From: Isoperla grammatica
Lineage: Eukaryota; Arthropoda; Insecta; Plecoptera; Perlodidae
DNA: 64,000 bases
Assembly (NCBI GenBank): GCA_945910005.1
Contig: OX246749.1
Coordinates: forward strand, 23,731,097-23,795,096
Direction of reading: 5' to 3'
Shown: positions 47,301 to 61,456 of the stretch, piece after piece
Position numbering within the stretch: the first letter of the stretch is position 1
Layout: every line of letters begins with the position of its first letter
Notes under the pieces: model-generated
The model's input: the letters and a program-made list of their open reading frames with translations, nothing else
Told to the model about the DNA's origin: nothing
Databases searched by the model: none
Made by a program: the position numbers and the translations under genes

Positions 47301-50300
47301 GTATGTATATCATGTGACATGTAGCTTGGTCATTACAGGCCTAGGGAACCCCCCTGGAGGTGTCCATGCAGCAAGGTATGTATATTATGTTACATGTAGC
47401 TAGGTCATTACAGGCCAAGGTAACCCCCCTGGAGGTGTCCATGCAGCAAGGTATGTATATCATGTTACGTGTAGCTAGGTCATTACAGGCCAAGGTAACC
47501 CTCCTGGAGGTGTCCATGCAGCAAGGTATGTATATCATGTTACGTGTAGCTAGGTCATTACAGGCCAAGGTAACCCTCCTGGAGGTGTCCATGCAGCAAG
47601 GTATGTATATCATGTTACGTGTAGCTAGGTCATTACAGGCCTAGGGAACCCTCCTGGAGGTGTCCATGCAGCAAGGTATGTATATCATGTTACGTGTAGC
47701 TAGGTCATTACAGGCCAAGGTAACCCTCCTGGAGGTGTCCATGCAGCAAGGTATGTATATCATGTTACATGTAGCTAGGTCATTACAGGCCTAGGGAACC
47801 CTCCTGGAGGTGTCCATGCAGCAAGGTATGTATATCCTGTTACATGTAGCTAGGTCATTACAGGCCTAGGGAACCCTCCTGGAGGTGTCCATGCAGCAAG
47901 GTATGTATATCATGTAACATGTAGCTAGGTCATTACAGGCCTAGTGAACCTTCCTGGAGGTGTCCATGCAGCAAGGTATGTTTATCAAATTACATGTAGC
48001 TAGGTCAATACAGGCCTAGGGAACCCCCCTGGAGGTGTCCATGCAGCAAGGTATGTATATCATGTTACATGTAGCTAGGTCATTACAGGCCTAAGGAACC
48101 CCCCTGGAGGTGTCCATGCAGCAAGGTATGTATATCATGTTACATGTAGCTAGGTCATTACAGGCCTAGGGAACCCCCCTGGAGGTGTCCATGCAGCAAG
48201 GTATGTATATCATGTTACATGTAGCTAGGTCATTACAGGCCTAGGTAACCCCCCTGGAGGTGTCCATGCAGCAAGGTATGTATATCATGTTACATGTAGC
48301 TAGGTCATTAAAGGCTTAGGGAACCCTCCTGGAGGTGTCCATGCAGCAAGGTATGTTTATCATGTTACATGTAGCTAGGTCAATACAGGCCTAGGGAACC
48401 CCCCTGGAGGTGTCCATGCAGCAAGGTATGTATATCATGTTACATGTAGCTAGGTCATTACAGGCTTAGGGAACCCTCCTGGAGGTGTCCATGCAGCAAG
48501 GTATGTATATCATGTTACATGTAGCTAGGTCATTACAGGCCTAGGGAACCCTCCTGGAGGTGTCCATGCAGCAAGGTATGTATATCATGTTACATGTAGC
48601 TAGGTCATTACAGGCTTAGGGAAACCTCCTGGAGGTGTCCATGCAGCAAGGTATGTATTACATGTTACATGTAGCTAGGTCATTACAGGCCTAGGGAACC
48701 CCCCTGGAGGTGTCCATGCAGCAAGGTATGTATATCATGTTACATGTAGCTAGGTCATTACAGGCCTAGGGAACCCCCCTGGAGGTGTCCATGCAGCAAG
48801 GTATGTATATCATGTTACATGTAGCTAGGTCATTACAGGCCTAGGGAACCCCCCTGGAGGTGTCCATGTAGCAAGGTATGTATATCATGTTACATGTAGC
48901 GAGATCATTACAGGCTTAGGGAACCCCCCTGGAGGTGTCCATGCAGCAAGGTATGTATATCATGTTACATGTAGCGAGATCATTACAGGCCTAGGGAACC
49001 CCCCTGGAGGTGTCCATGCAGCAAGGTATGTATATAATGTTACATGTAGCGAGATCATTACAGGCTTAGGGAACCCCCCTGGAGGTGTCCATGCAGCAAG
49101 GTATGTATATCGTGTTACATGTAGCTAGGTCATTACAGGCCTAGGGAACCCTCCTGGAGGTGTCCATGCAGCAAGGTATGTATATCATGTTACATGTAGC
49201 TAGGTCATTACAGGCCTAGGGTGTCCATGCAGCAATGTATGTATATCATGTTACATGTAGCTTGGTCATTACAGGCTTAGGTAACCCCCCTGGAGGTGTC
49301 CATGCAGCAAGGTATGTATATCATGTTACATGTAGCTAGGTCATTACAGGCCTAGGTAACCCCCCTGGAGGTGTCCATGCAGCAAGGTATGTATATCATG
49401 TTACATGTAGCTAGGTCATTACAGGCCTAGGGTGTCCATGCAGCAAGGTATGTATATCATGTAACATGTAGCTAGGTCATTACAGGCCTAGGGTGTCCAT
49501 GCAGCAAGGTATGTATATCATGTTACATGTAGCTAGGTCATTACAGGCCTAGGGAACCCCCCTGGAGGTGTCCATGCAGCAAGTCATGTATATCATGTTA
49601 CGTGTAGGTAGGTCATTACAGGCCTAGGAAACCCCCCTGGAGGTGTCTATGCAGCAAGTCATGTATATCATGTTACATGTAGCTAGGTCATTACAGGCCT
49701 AGGGAACCCTCCTGGAGGTGTCCATGCAGCAAGGTATGTATATCATGTTACATGTAGCTAGGTCATTACAGGCTTAGGGAACCCTCCTGGAGGTGTCCAT
49801 GCAGCAAGGTATGTATATCATGTTACATGTAGCTAGGTCAATACAGGCCTAGGGAACCCTCCTGGAGGTGTCCATGCAGCAAGGTATGTATATCATGTTA
49901 CATGTAGCTAGGTCATTACAGGCCTAGGGAACCCCCCTGGAGGTGTCCATGCAGCAAGGTATGTATATCATGTTACATGTAGCTAGGTCATTACAGGCCA
50001 AGGTAACCCTCCTGGAGGTGTCCATGCAGCAAGGTATGTATATCATGTTACATGTAGCTAGGTCATTACAGGCCTAGGGAACCCTCCTGGAGGTGTCCAT
50101 GCAGCAAGGTATGTTTATCATGTTACATGTAGCTAGGTCATTACAGGCCTAGGGAACCCTCCTGGAGGTGTCCATGCAGCAAGGTATGTATATCATGTTA
50201 CATGTAGCTAGGTCATTACAGGCCTAGGGAACCCTCCTGGAGGTGTCCATGCAGCAAGGTATGTTTATCATGTTACATGTAGCTAGGTCATTACAGGCTT

Positions 50301-53178
50301 AGGGATCCTCCTGGAGGTGTCCATGCAGCAAGGTATGTATATCATGTTACATGTAGCTAGGTCATTACAGGCCTAGGGAACCCTCCTGGAGGTGTCCATG
50401 CAGCAAGGTATGTATATCATGTTACATGTAGCTGGGTCATTACAGGCCTAGGGAACCATCCTGGAGGTGTCCATGCAGCAAGGTATGTATATCATGTTAC
50501 ATGTAGCTAGGTCATTACAGGCCTAGGGAACCCTCCTGGAGGTGTCCATGCAGCAAGGTATGTATATCATGTTACATGTAGCTAGGTCATTACAGGCCTA
50601 AAGAACCCCCCTGGAGGTGTCCATGCAGCAAGGTATGTATATCATGTTACATGTGGCTAGGTCATTACAGGCCTAGGGAACCCTCCTGGAGGTGTCCATG
50701 CAGCAAGGTATGTATATCATGTTACATGTAGCTAGGTCATTACAGGCTTAGGGAACCCTCCTGGAGGTGTCCATGCAGCAAGGTATGTATATCATGTTAC
50801 ATGTAGCTAGGTCATTTCAGGCCTAGGGAACCCTCCTGGAGGTGTCCATGCAGCAAGGTATGTATATCATGTTACATGTAGCTAGGTCATTACAGGCTTA
50901 GGGAACCCCCCTGGAGGTGTCCATGCAGCAAGGTATGTATATCATGTTACATGTAGCTAGGTCATTACAGACCTAGGGAACCCCCCTGGAGGTGTCCATG
51001 CAGCAAGGTATGTATATCATGTTACATGTAGCTAGGTCATTACAGGCCTAGGGAACCCCCCTGGAGGTGTCCATGCAGCAAGGTATGTATATCGTGTTAC
51101 ATGTAGCTAGGTCATTACAGGCCTAGGAAACCCCCCTGGAGGTGTCCATGCAGCAAGGTATGTATATCATGTAACATGTAGCTAGGTCATTACAGGGTTA
51201 GGGAACCCTCCTGGAGGTGTCCATGCAGCAAGGTATGTATATCATGTTACATGTAGCTAGGTCATTACAGGCTTAGGGAACCCTCCATGAGGTGTCCATG
51301 GAGCAAGGTATGTATATCATGTTACATGTAGCTAGGTCATTACCGGTTTAGGGATCCTCCTGGAGGTGTCCATGCAGCAAGGTATGTATATCATGTTACA
51401 TGTAGCTAGGTCATTACAGGCTTAGGGAACCCTCCTGGAGGTGTCCATGCAGCAAGGTATGTATATCATGTTACATGTTGCTAGGTCATTACAGGCCTAG
51501 GGAACCCTCCTGGAGGTGTCCATGCAGCAAGGTATGTATATCATGTTACATGTAGCTAGGTCATTACAGGCCTAGGGATCCTCCTGGAGGTGTCCATGCA
51601 GCAAGGTATGTATATCATGTTACATGTTGCTAGGTCATTACAGGCCTAGGGAACCCTCCTGGAGGTGTCCATGCAGCAAGGTATGTATATCATGTTACAT
51701 GTAGCTAGGTCATTACAGGCCTAGGGATCCTCCTGGAGGTGTCCATGCAGCAAGGTATGTATATCATGTTACATGTAGCTAGGTCATTACAGGCCTAGGG
51801 AACCCTCCTGGAGGTGTCCATGCAGCAAGGTATGTATATCATGTTACATGTAGCTAGGTCATTACAGGCCTAGGGAACCCTCCTGGAGGTGTCCATGCAG
51901 CAAGGTATGTATATCATGTTACATGTAGCTAGGTCATTACAGGCTTAGGGAACCCTCCTGGAGGTGTCCATGCAGCAAGGTATGTATATCATGTTACATG
52001 TAGCTAGGTCATTACAGGCCTAGGGAACCCCCCTGGAGGTGTCCATGCAGCAAGGTATGTATATCATGTTACATGTAGCTAGGTCATTACAGGCCTAGGG
52101 AACCCTCCTGGAGGTGTCCATGCAGCAAGGTATGTATATCATGTTACATGTAGCTAGGTCATTACAGGCCTAGGGAACCCCCCTGGAGGTGTCCATGCAG
52201 CAAGGTATGTATATCATGTTACATGAAGCTAGGTCATTACAGGCCAAGGTAACCCCCCTGGAGGTGTCCATGCAGCAAGGTATGTATATCATGTTACATG
52301 TAGCTAGGTCATTACAGGCCTAGGGAACCCTCCTGGAGGTGTCCATGCAGCAAGGTATGTATATCATGTTACATGTAGCTAGGTCATTACAGGCCTAGGT
52401 AACCCCCCTGGAGGTGTCCATGCAGCAAGGTATGTATATCATGTTACATGTAGCTAGGTCATTACAGGCCTAGGGAACCCTCCTGGAGGTGTCCATGCAG
52501 CAAGGTATGTATATCATGTTACATGTAGCTAGGTCATTACAGGCTTAGGGATCCTCCTGGAGGTGTCCATGCAGCAAGGTATGTATATCATGTTACATGT
52601 AGCTAGGTCATTACAGGCCTAGGGAACCCTCCTGGAGGTGTCCATGCAGCAAGGTATGTATATCATGTTACATGTAGCTAGGTCATTACAGGCCAAGGTA
52701 ACCCTCCTGGAGGTGTCCATGCAGCAAGGTATGTATATCATGTTACATGTAGCGAGGTCATTACAGGCCTAGGGAACCCTCCTGGAGGTGTCCATGCAGC
52801 AAGGTATGTATATCATGTTACATGTAGCTAGGTCATTACAGGCCTAGGGAACCCTCCTGGAGGTGTCCATGCAGCAAGGTATGTATATCATGTTACATGT
52901 AGCTAGGTCATTACAGGCCTAGGGAACCCTCCTGGAGGTGTCCATGCAGCAAGGTATGTATATCATGTTACATGTAGCTAGGTCATTACAGGCCTAAAGA
53001 ACCCCCCTGGAGGTGTCCATGCAGCAAGGTATGTATATCATGTTACATGTAGCTAGGTCATTACAGGCCTAGGGAACCCTCCTGGAGGTGTCCATGCAGC
53101 AAGGTATGTATATCATGTTACATGTAGCTAGGTCATTACAGGCCTAAAGAACCCCCCTGGAGGTGTCCATGCAGCAAG
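47301..53178 (+). repeat. 5878-bp tandem duplication, copy B
   Basis: Starts with a unique CATGTGACATGTAGCTTGG unit and ends just before the next occurrence of that unit. Offset to copy C is exactly 5878 bp at the markers compared (TATATCCTG 47831/53709, ACCGGTTTA 51342/57220), with no difference noticed in the lines I compared between them. Later in the block the offset is 5803 bp, so copy C is one monomer shorter. Confidence 0.9.
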
Positions 53179-56100
53179 GTATGTATATCATGTGACATGT
53201 AGCTTGGTCATTACAGGCCTAGGGAACCCCCCTGGAGGTGTCCATGCAGCAAGGTATGTATATTATGTTACATGTAGCTAGGTCATTACAGGCCAAGGTA
53301 ACCCCCCTGGAGGTGTCCATGCAGCAAGGTATGTATATCATGTTACGTGTAGCTAGGTCATTACAGGCCAAGGTAACCCTCCTGGAGGTGTCCATGCAGC
53401 AAGGTATGTATATCATGTTACGTGTAGCTAGGTCATTACAGGCCAAGGTAACCCTCCTGGAGGTGTCCATGCAGCAAGGTATGTATATCATGTTACGTGT
53501 AGCTAGGTCATTACAGGCCTAGGGAACCCTCCTGGAGGTGTCCATGCAGCAAGGTATGTATATCATGTTACGTGTAGCTAGGTCATTACAGGCCAAGGTA
53601 ACCCTCCTGGAGGTGTCCATGCAGCAAGGTATGTATATCATGTTACATGTAGCTAGGTCATTACAGGCCTAGGGAACCCTCCTGGAGGTGTCCATGCAGC
53701 AAGGTATGTATATCCTGTTACATGTAGCTAGGTCATTACAGGCCTAGGGAACCCTCCTGGAGGTGTCCATGCAGCAAGGTATGTATATCATGTAACATGT
53801 AGCTAGGTCATTACAGGCCTAGTGAACCTTCCTGGAGGTGTCCATGCAGCAAGGTATGTTTATCAAATTACATGTAGCTAGGTCAATACAGGCCTAGGGA
53901 ACCCCCCTGGAGGTGTCCATGCAGCAAGGTATGTATATCATGTTACATGTAGCTAGGTCATTACAGGCCTAAGGAACCCCCCTGGAGGTGTCCATGCAGC
54001 AAGGTATGTATATCATGTTACATGTAGCTAGGTCATTACAGGCCTAGGGAACCCCCCTGGAGGTGTCCATGCAGCAAGGTATGTATATCATGTTACATGT
54101 AGCTAGGTCATTACAGGCCTAGGTAACCCCCCTGGAGGTGTCCATGCAGCAAGGTATGTATATCATGTTACATGTAGCTAGGTCATTAAAGGCTTAGGGA
54201 ACCCTCCTGGAGGTGTCCATGCAGCAAGGTATGTTTATCATGTTACATGTAGCTAGGTCAATACAGGCCTAGGGAACCCCCCTGGAGGTGTCCATGCAGC
54301 AAGGTATGTATATCATGTTACATGTAGCTAGGTCATTACAGGCTTAGGGAACCCTCCTGGAGGTGTCCATGCAGCAAGGTATGTATATCATGTTACATGT
54401 AGCTAGGTCATTACAGGCCTAGGGAACCCTCCTGGAGGTGTCCATGCAGCAAGGTATGTATATCATGTTACATGTAGCTAGGTCATTACAGGCTTAGGGA
54501 AACCTCCTGGAGGTGTCCATGCAGCAAGGTATGTATTACATGTTACATGTAGCTAGGTCATTACAGGCCTAGGGAACCCCCCTGGAGGTGTCCATGCAGC
54601 AAGGTATGTATATCATGTTACATGTAGCTAGGTCATTACAGGCCTAGGGAACCCCCCTGGAGGTGTCCATGCAGCAAGGTATGTATATCATGTTACATGT
54701 AGCTAGGTCATTACAGGCCTAGGGAACCCCCCTGGAGGTGTCCATGTAGCAAGGTATGTATATCATGTTACATGTAGCGAGATCATTACAGGCTTAGGGA
54801 ACCCCCCTGGAGGTGTCCATGCAGCAAGGTATGTATATCATGTTACATGTAGCGAGATCATTACAGGCCTAGGGAACCCCCCTGGAGGTGTCCATGCAGC
54901 AAGGTATGTATATAATGTTACATGTAGCGAGATCATTACAGGCTTAGGGAACCCCCCTGGAGGTGTCCATGCAGCAAGGTATGTATATCGTGTTACATGT
55001 AGCTAGGTCATTACAGGCCTAGGGAACCCTCCTGGAGGTGTCCATGCAGCAAGGTATGTATATCATGTTACATGTAGCTAGGTCATTACAGGCCTAGGGT
55101 GTCCATGCAGCAATGTATGTATATCATGTTACATGTAGCTTGGTCATTACAGGCTTAGGTAACCCCCCTGGAGGTGTCCATGCAGCAAGGTATGTATATC
55201 ATGTTACATGTAGCTAGGTCATTACAGGCCTAGGTAACCCCCCTGGAGGTGTCCATGCAGCAAGGTATGTATATCATGTTACATGTAGCTAGGTCATTAC
55301 AGGCCTAGGGTGTCCATGCAGCAAGGTATGTATATCATGTAACATGTAGCTAGGTCATTACAGGCCTAGGGTGTCCATGCAGCAAGGTATGTATATCATG
55401 TTACATGTAGCTAGGTCATTACAGGCCTAGGGAACCCCCCTGGAGGTGTCCATGCAGCAAGTCATGTATATCATGTTACGTGTAGGTAGGTCATTACAGG
55501 CCTAGGAAACCCCCCTGGAGGTGTCTATGCAGCAAGTCATGTATATCATGTTACATGTAGCTAGGTCATTACAGGCCTAGGGAACCCTCCTGGAGGTGTC
55601 CATGCAGCAAGGTATGTATATCATGTTACATGTAGCTAGGTCATTACAGGCTTAGGGAACCCTCCTGGAGGTGTCCATGCAGCAAGGTATGTATATCATG
55701 TTACATGTAGCTAGGTCAATACAGGCCTAGGGAACCCTCCTGGAGGTGTCCATGCAGCAAGGTATGTATATCATGTTACATGTAGCTAGGTCATTACAGG
55801 CCTAGGGAACCCCCCTGGAGGTGTCCATGCAGCAAGGTATGTATATCATGTTACATGTAGCTAGGTCATTACAGGCCAAGGTAACCCTCCTGGAGGTGTC
55901 CATGCAGCAAGGTATGTATATCATGTTACATGTAGCTAGGTCATTACAGGCCTAGGGAACCCTCCTGGAGGTGTCCATGCAGCAAGGTATGTTTATCATG
56001 TTACATGTAGCTAGGTCATTACAGGCCTAGGGAACCCTCCTGGAGGTGTCCATGCAGCAAGGTATGTATATCATGTTACATGTAGCTAGGTCATTACAGG

Positions 56101-58981
56101 CCTAGGGAACCCTCCTGGAGGTGTCCATGCAGCAAGGTATGTTTATCATGTTACATGTAGCTAGGTCATTACAGGCTTAGGGATCCTCCTGGAGGTGTCC
56201 ATGCAGCAAGGTATGTATATCATGTTACATGTAGCTAGGTCATTACAGGCCTAGGGAACCCTCCTGGAGGTGTCCATGCAGCAAGGTATGTATATCATGT
56301 TACATGTAGCTGGGTCATTACAGGCCTAGGGAACCATCCTGGAGGTGTCCATGCAGCAAGGTATGTATATCATGTTACATGTAGCTAGGTCATTACAGGC
56401 CTAGGGAACCCTCCTGGAGGTGTCCATGCAGCAAGGTATGTATATCATGTTACATGTAGCTAGGTCATTACAGGCCTAAAGAACCCCCCTGGAGGTGTCC
56501 ATGCAGCAAGGTATGTATATCATGTTACATGTGGCTAGGTCATTACAGGCCTAGGGAACCCTCCTGGAGGTGTCCATGCAGCAAGGTATGTATATCATGT
56601 TACATGTAGCTAGGTCATTACAGGCTTAGGGAACCCTCCTGGAGGTGTCCATGCAGCAAGGTATGTATATCATGTTACATGTAGCTAGGTCATTTCAGGC
56701 CTAGGGAACCCTCCTGGAGGTGTCCATGCAGCAAGGTATGTATATCATGTTACATGTAGCTAGGTCATTACAGGCTTAGGGAACCCCCCTGGAGGTGTCC
56801 ATGCAGCAAGGTATGTATATCATGTTACATGTAGCTAGGTCATTACAGACCTAGGGAACCCCCCTGGAGGTGTCCATGCAGCAAGGTATGTATATCATGT
56901 TACATGTAGCTAGGTCATTACAGGCCTAGGGAACCCCCCTGGAGGTGTCCATGCAGCAAGGTATGTATATCGTGTTACATGTAGCTAGGTCATTACAGGC
57001 CTAGGAAACCCCCCTGGAGGTGTCCATGCAGCAAGGTATGTATATCATGTAACATGTAGCTAGGTCATTACAGGGTTAGGGAACCCTCCTGGAGGTGTCC
57101 ATGCAGCAAGGTATGTATATCATGTTACATGTAGCTAGGTCATTACAGGCTTAGGGAACCCTCCATGAGGTGTCCATGGAGCAAGGTATGTATATCATGT
57201 TACATGTAGCTAGGTCATTACCGGTTTAGGGATCCTCCTGGAGGTGTCCATGCAGCAAGGTATGTATATCATGTTACATGTAGCTAGGTCATTACAGGCT
57301 TAGGGAACCCTCCTGGAGGTGTCCATGCAGCAAGGTATGTATATCATGTTACATGTTGCTAGGTCATTACAGGCCTAGGGAACCCTCCTGGAGGTGTCCA
57401 TGCAGCAAGGTATGTATATCATGTTACATGTAGCTAGGTCATTACAGGCCTAGGGATCCTCCTGGAGGTGTCCATGCAGCAAGGTATGTATATCATGTTA
57501 CATGTAGCTAGGTCATTACAGGCCTAGGGAACCCTCCTGGAGGTGTCCATGCAGCAAGGTATGTATATCATGTTACATGTTGCTAGGTCATTACAGGTTT
57601 AGGGATCCTCCTGGAGGTGTCCATGCAGCAAGGTATGTATATCATGTTACATGTAGCTAGGTCATTACAGGCCTAGGGAACCCTCCTGGAGGTGTCCATG
57701 CAGCAAGGTATGTATATCATGTTACATGTAGCTAGGTCATTACAGGCTTAGGGAACCCTCCTGGAGGTGTCCATGCAGCAAGGTATGTATATCATGTTAC
57801 ATGTAGCTAGGTCATTACAGGCCTAGGGAACCCCCCTGGAGGTGTCCATGCAGCAAGGTATGTATATCATGTTACATGTAGCTAGGTCATTACAGGCCTA
57901 GGGAACCCTCCTGGAGGTGTCCATGCAGCAAGGTATGTATATCATGTTACATGTAGCTAGGTCATTACAGGCCTAGGGAACCCCCCTGGAGGTGTCCATG
58001 CAGCAAGGTATGTATATCATGTTACATGAAGCTAGGTCATTACAGGCCAAGGTAACCCCCCTGGAGGTGTCCATGCAGCAAGGTATGTATATCATGTTAC
58101 ATGTAGCAAGGTCATTACAGGCCTAGGGAACCCTCCTGGAGGTGTCCATGCAGCAAGGTATGTATATCATGTTACATGTAGCTAGGTCATTACAGGCCTA
58201 GGTAACCCCCCTGGAGGTGTCCATGCAGCAAGGTATGTATATCATGTTACATGTAGCTAGGTCATTACAGGCCTAGGGAACCCTCCTGGAGGTGTCCATG
58301 CAGCAAGGTATGTATATCATGTTACATGTAGCTAGGTCATTACAGGCTTAGGGATCCTCCTGGAGGTGTCCATGCAGCAAGGTATGTATATCATGTTACA
58401 TGTAGCTAGGTCATTACAGGCCTAGGGAACCCTCCTGGAGGTGTCCATGCAGCAAGGTATGTATATCATGTTACATGTAGCTAGGTCATTACAGGCCAAG
58501 GTAACCCTCCTGGAGGTGTCCATGCAGCAAGGTATGTATATCATGTTACATGTAGCGAGGTCATTACAGGCCTAGGGAACCCTCCTGGAGGTGTCCATGC
58601 AGCAAGGTATGTATATCATGTTACATGTAGCTAGGTCATTACAGGCCTAGGGAACCCTCCTGGAGGTGTCCATGCAGCAAGGTATGTATATCATGTTACA
58701 TGTAGCTAGGTCATTACAGGCCTAGGGAACCCTCCTGGAGGTGTCCATGCAGCAAGGTATGTATATCATGTTACATGTAGCTAGGTCATTACAGGCCTAA
58801 AGAACCCCCCTGGAGGTGTCCATGCAGCAAGGTATGTATATCATGTTACATGTAGCTAGGTCATTACAGGCCTAGGGAACCCTCCTGGAGGTGTCCATGC
58901 AGCAAGGTATGTATATCATGTTACATGTAGCTAGGTCATTACAGGCCTAAAGAACCCCCCTGGAGGTGTCCATGCAGCAAG
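53179..58981 (+). repeat. 5803-bp tandem duplication, copy C
   Basis: Directly adjacent to copy B, same order of rare monomers, one 75-bp unit fewer between about 57460 and 58020. One unit reads ACAGGTTTAGGGATCC (about 57595) where copy B has CCTAGGGATCC. The stop-free frames at 53219-53522 match those at 47341-47644. Confidence 0.9.
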
Positions 58982-59356
58982 GTATGTATATCATGTTACA
59001 TGTAGCTAGGTCATTACAGGCCTAGGGAACCCTCCTGGAGGTGTCCATGCAGCAAGGTATGTATATCATGTTACATGTAGCTAGGTCATTACAGGCCTAG
59101 GGAACCCTCCTGGAGGTGTCCATGCAGCAAGGTATGTATATCATGTTACATGTAGCTAGGTCATTACAGGCCTAGGGAACCCTCCTGGAGGTGTCCATGC
59201 AGCAAGGTATGTATATCATGTTACATGTAGCTAGGTCATTACAGGCCTAGGGAACCATCCTGGAGGTGTCCATGCAGCAATGTATGTATATCATGTTACA
59301 TGTAGCTAGGTCATTACAGGCCTAGGGAACCCCCCTGGAGGTGTCCATGCAGCAAT

Positions 59357-59656
59357 GTATGTATATCATGTTACATGTAGCTAGGTCATTACAGGCCTAG
59401 GGAACCCTCCTGGAGGTGTCCATGCAGCAAGTTATGTATATCATGTTACATGTAGCTAGGTCATTACAGGCCTAAAGAACCCCCCTGGAGGTGTCCATGC
59501 AGCAAGGTATGTATATCATGTTACATGTGGCTAGGTCATTACAGGCTTAGGGAACACTCCTGGAGGTGTGCATGCAGCAAGGTATGTATATCATGTTACA
59601 TGTGGCTAGGTCATTACAGGCTTAGGGAACCCTCCTGGAGGTGTCCATGCAGCAAG
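59357..59656 (+). repeat. 300-bp four-monomer tandem duplication, copy 1
   Basis: Four 75-bp units containing GCAAGTTATG, CCTAAAG, GGAACACTCC with GTGTGCATG, and GTGGCTAGG. The next 300 bp repeats them; lines 59521-59640 and 59821-59940 are identical. Confidence 0.9.
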
Positions 59657-59956
59657 GTATGTATATCATGTTACATGTAGCTAGGTCATTACAGGCCTAG
59701 GGAACCCTCCTGGAGGTGTCCATGCAGCAAGTTATGTATATCATGTTACATGTAGCTAGGTCATTACAGGCCTAAAGAACCCCCCTGGAGGTGTCCATGC
59801 AGCAAGGTATGTATATCATGTTACATGTGGCTAGGTCATTACAGGCTTAGGGAACACTCCTGGAGGTGTGCATGCAGCAAGGTATGTATATCATGTTACA
59901 TGTGGCTAGGTCATTACAGGCTTAGGGAACCCTCCTGGAGGTGTCCATGCAGCAAG
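59657..59956 (+). repeat. 300-bp four-monomer tandem duplication, copy 2
   Basis: Repeats 59357-59656, including the rare GTGTGCATG change, so the duplication is recent. The first unit start is GTATG here but TGTATG-like in copy 1. Confidence 0.9.
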
Positions 59957-61006
59957 GTATGTATATCATGTTACATGTAGCTAGGTCATTACAGACCTAG
60001 GGAACCCCCCTGGAGGTGTCCATGCAGCAAGGTATGTATATCATGTTACATGTAGCTAGGTCATTACAGGCCTAGAGAACCCTCCTGGAGGTGTCCATGC
60101 AGCAAGGTATGTATATCATGTTACATGTAGCTAGGTCATTACAGGCCTAGGGAACCCTCCTGGAGGTGTCCATGCAGCAAGGTATGTATATCATGTTACA
60201 TGTTGCTAGGTCATTACAGGCCTAGGGAACCCTCCTGGAGGTGTCCATGCAGCAAGGTATGTATATCATGTTACATGTTGCTAGGTCATTACAGGCCTAG
60301 GGAACCCTCCTGGAGGTGTCCATGCAGCAAGGTATGTATATCATGTTACATGTAGCTAGGTCATTACAGGCCTAGGGAACCCCCCTGCAGGTGTCCATGC
60401 AGCAAGGTAAGTATATCATGTTACATGTAGCTAGGTCATTACAGGCTTAGGGAACCCCCCTGGAGGTGTCCATGCAGCAAGGTATGTATATCATGTTACA
60501 TGTAGCTAGGTCATTACAGGCCTAGGGAACCCTCCTGGAGGTGTCTATGCAGCAAGGTATGTATATCATGTTACATGAAGCTAGGTCATTACAGGCCAAG
60601 GTAACCCTCCTGGAGGTGTCCATGCAGCAAGGTATGTATATCATGTTACATGTAGCGAGGTCATTACAGGCCTAGGGAACCCTCCTGGAGGTGTCCATGC
60701 AGCAAGGTATATATATCATGTTACATGTAGCTAGGTCATTACAGGCCAAGGTAACCCTCCTGGAGGTGTCCATGCAGCAAGGTATGTATATCATGTTACA
60801 TGTAGCGAGGTCATTACAGGCCTAGGGAACCCCCCTGGAGGTGTCCATGCAGCAAGGTATGTATATCATGTTACATGTAGCTAGGTCATTACAGGCCTAG
60901 GGAACCCTCCTGGAGGTGTCCATGCAGCAAGGTATGTATATCATGTTACATGTAGCTAGGTCATTACAGGCCTAGGGAACCCCCCTGGAGGTGTCCATGC
61001 AGCAAG

Positions 61007-61231
61007 GTATGTATATCATGTTACATGTAGCTAGGTCATTACAGGCCAAGGTAACCCTCCTGGAGGTGTCCATGCAGCAAGGTATGTATATCATGTTACA
61101 TGTAGCGAGGTCATTACAGGCTAAGGTAACCCTCCTGGAGGTGTCCATGCAGCAAGGTATGTATATCATGTTACATGTAGCGAGGTCATTACAGGCCTAG
61201 GGAACCCCCCTGGAGGTGTCCATGCAGCAAG
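61007..61231 (+). repeat. 225-bp three-monomer tandem duplication, copy 1
   Basis: Units: CCAAGG/CCCTCC; CGAGGTC with CTAAGGTAACC; CGAGGTC/CCCCCC. The next 225 bp repeats the order. Confidence 0.88.
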
Positions 61232-61456
61232 GTATGTATATCATGTTACATGAAGCTAGGTCATTACAGGCCAAGGTAACCCTCCTGGAGGTGTCCATGC
61301 AGCAAGGTATGTATATCATGTTACATGTAGCGAGGTCATTACAGGCTAAGGTAACCCTCCTGGAGGTGTCCATGCAGCAAGGTATGTATATCATGTTACA
61401 TGTAGCGAGGTCATTACAGGCCTAGGGAACCCCCCTGGAGGTGTCCATGCAGCAAG
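61232..61456 (+). repeat. 225-bp three-monomer tandem duplication, copy 2
   Basis: Same three units as 61007-61231; the first has ACATGAAGC instead of ACATGTAGC. Confidence 0.88.

Noticed and set aside
7495..61425. Many ORFs of 65-169 codons encoding a 25-residue repeat (MSMQQGMYIMLHVARSLQA on plus, MIYIPCCMDTSRRV on minus) as genes
   Set aside because: They occur wherever the TAG in CCTAGG is mutated, on both strands of the same DNA, in a satellite whose unit is exactly 25 codons. No start context, no unique sequence and no domain beyond the repeat.
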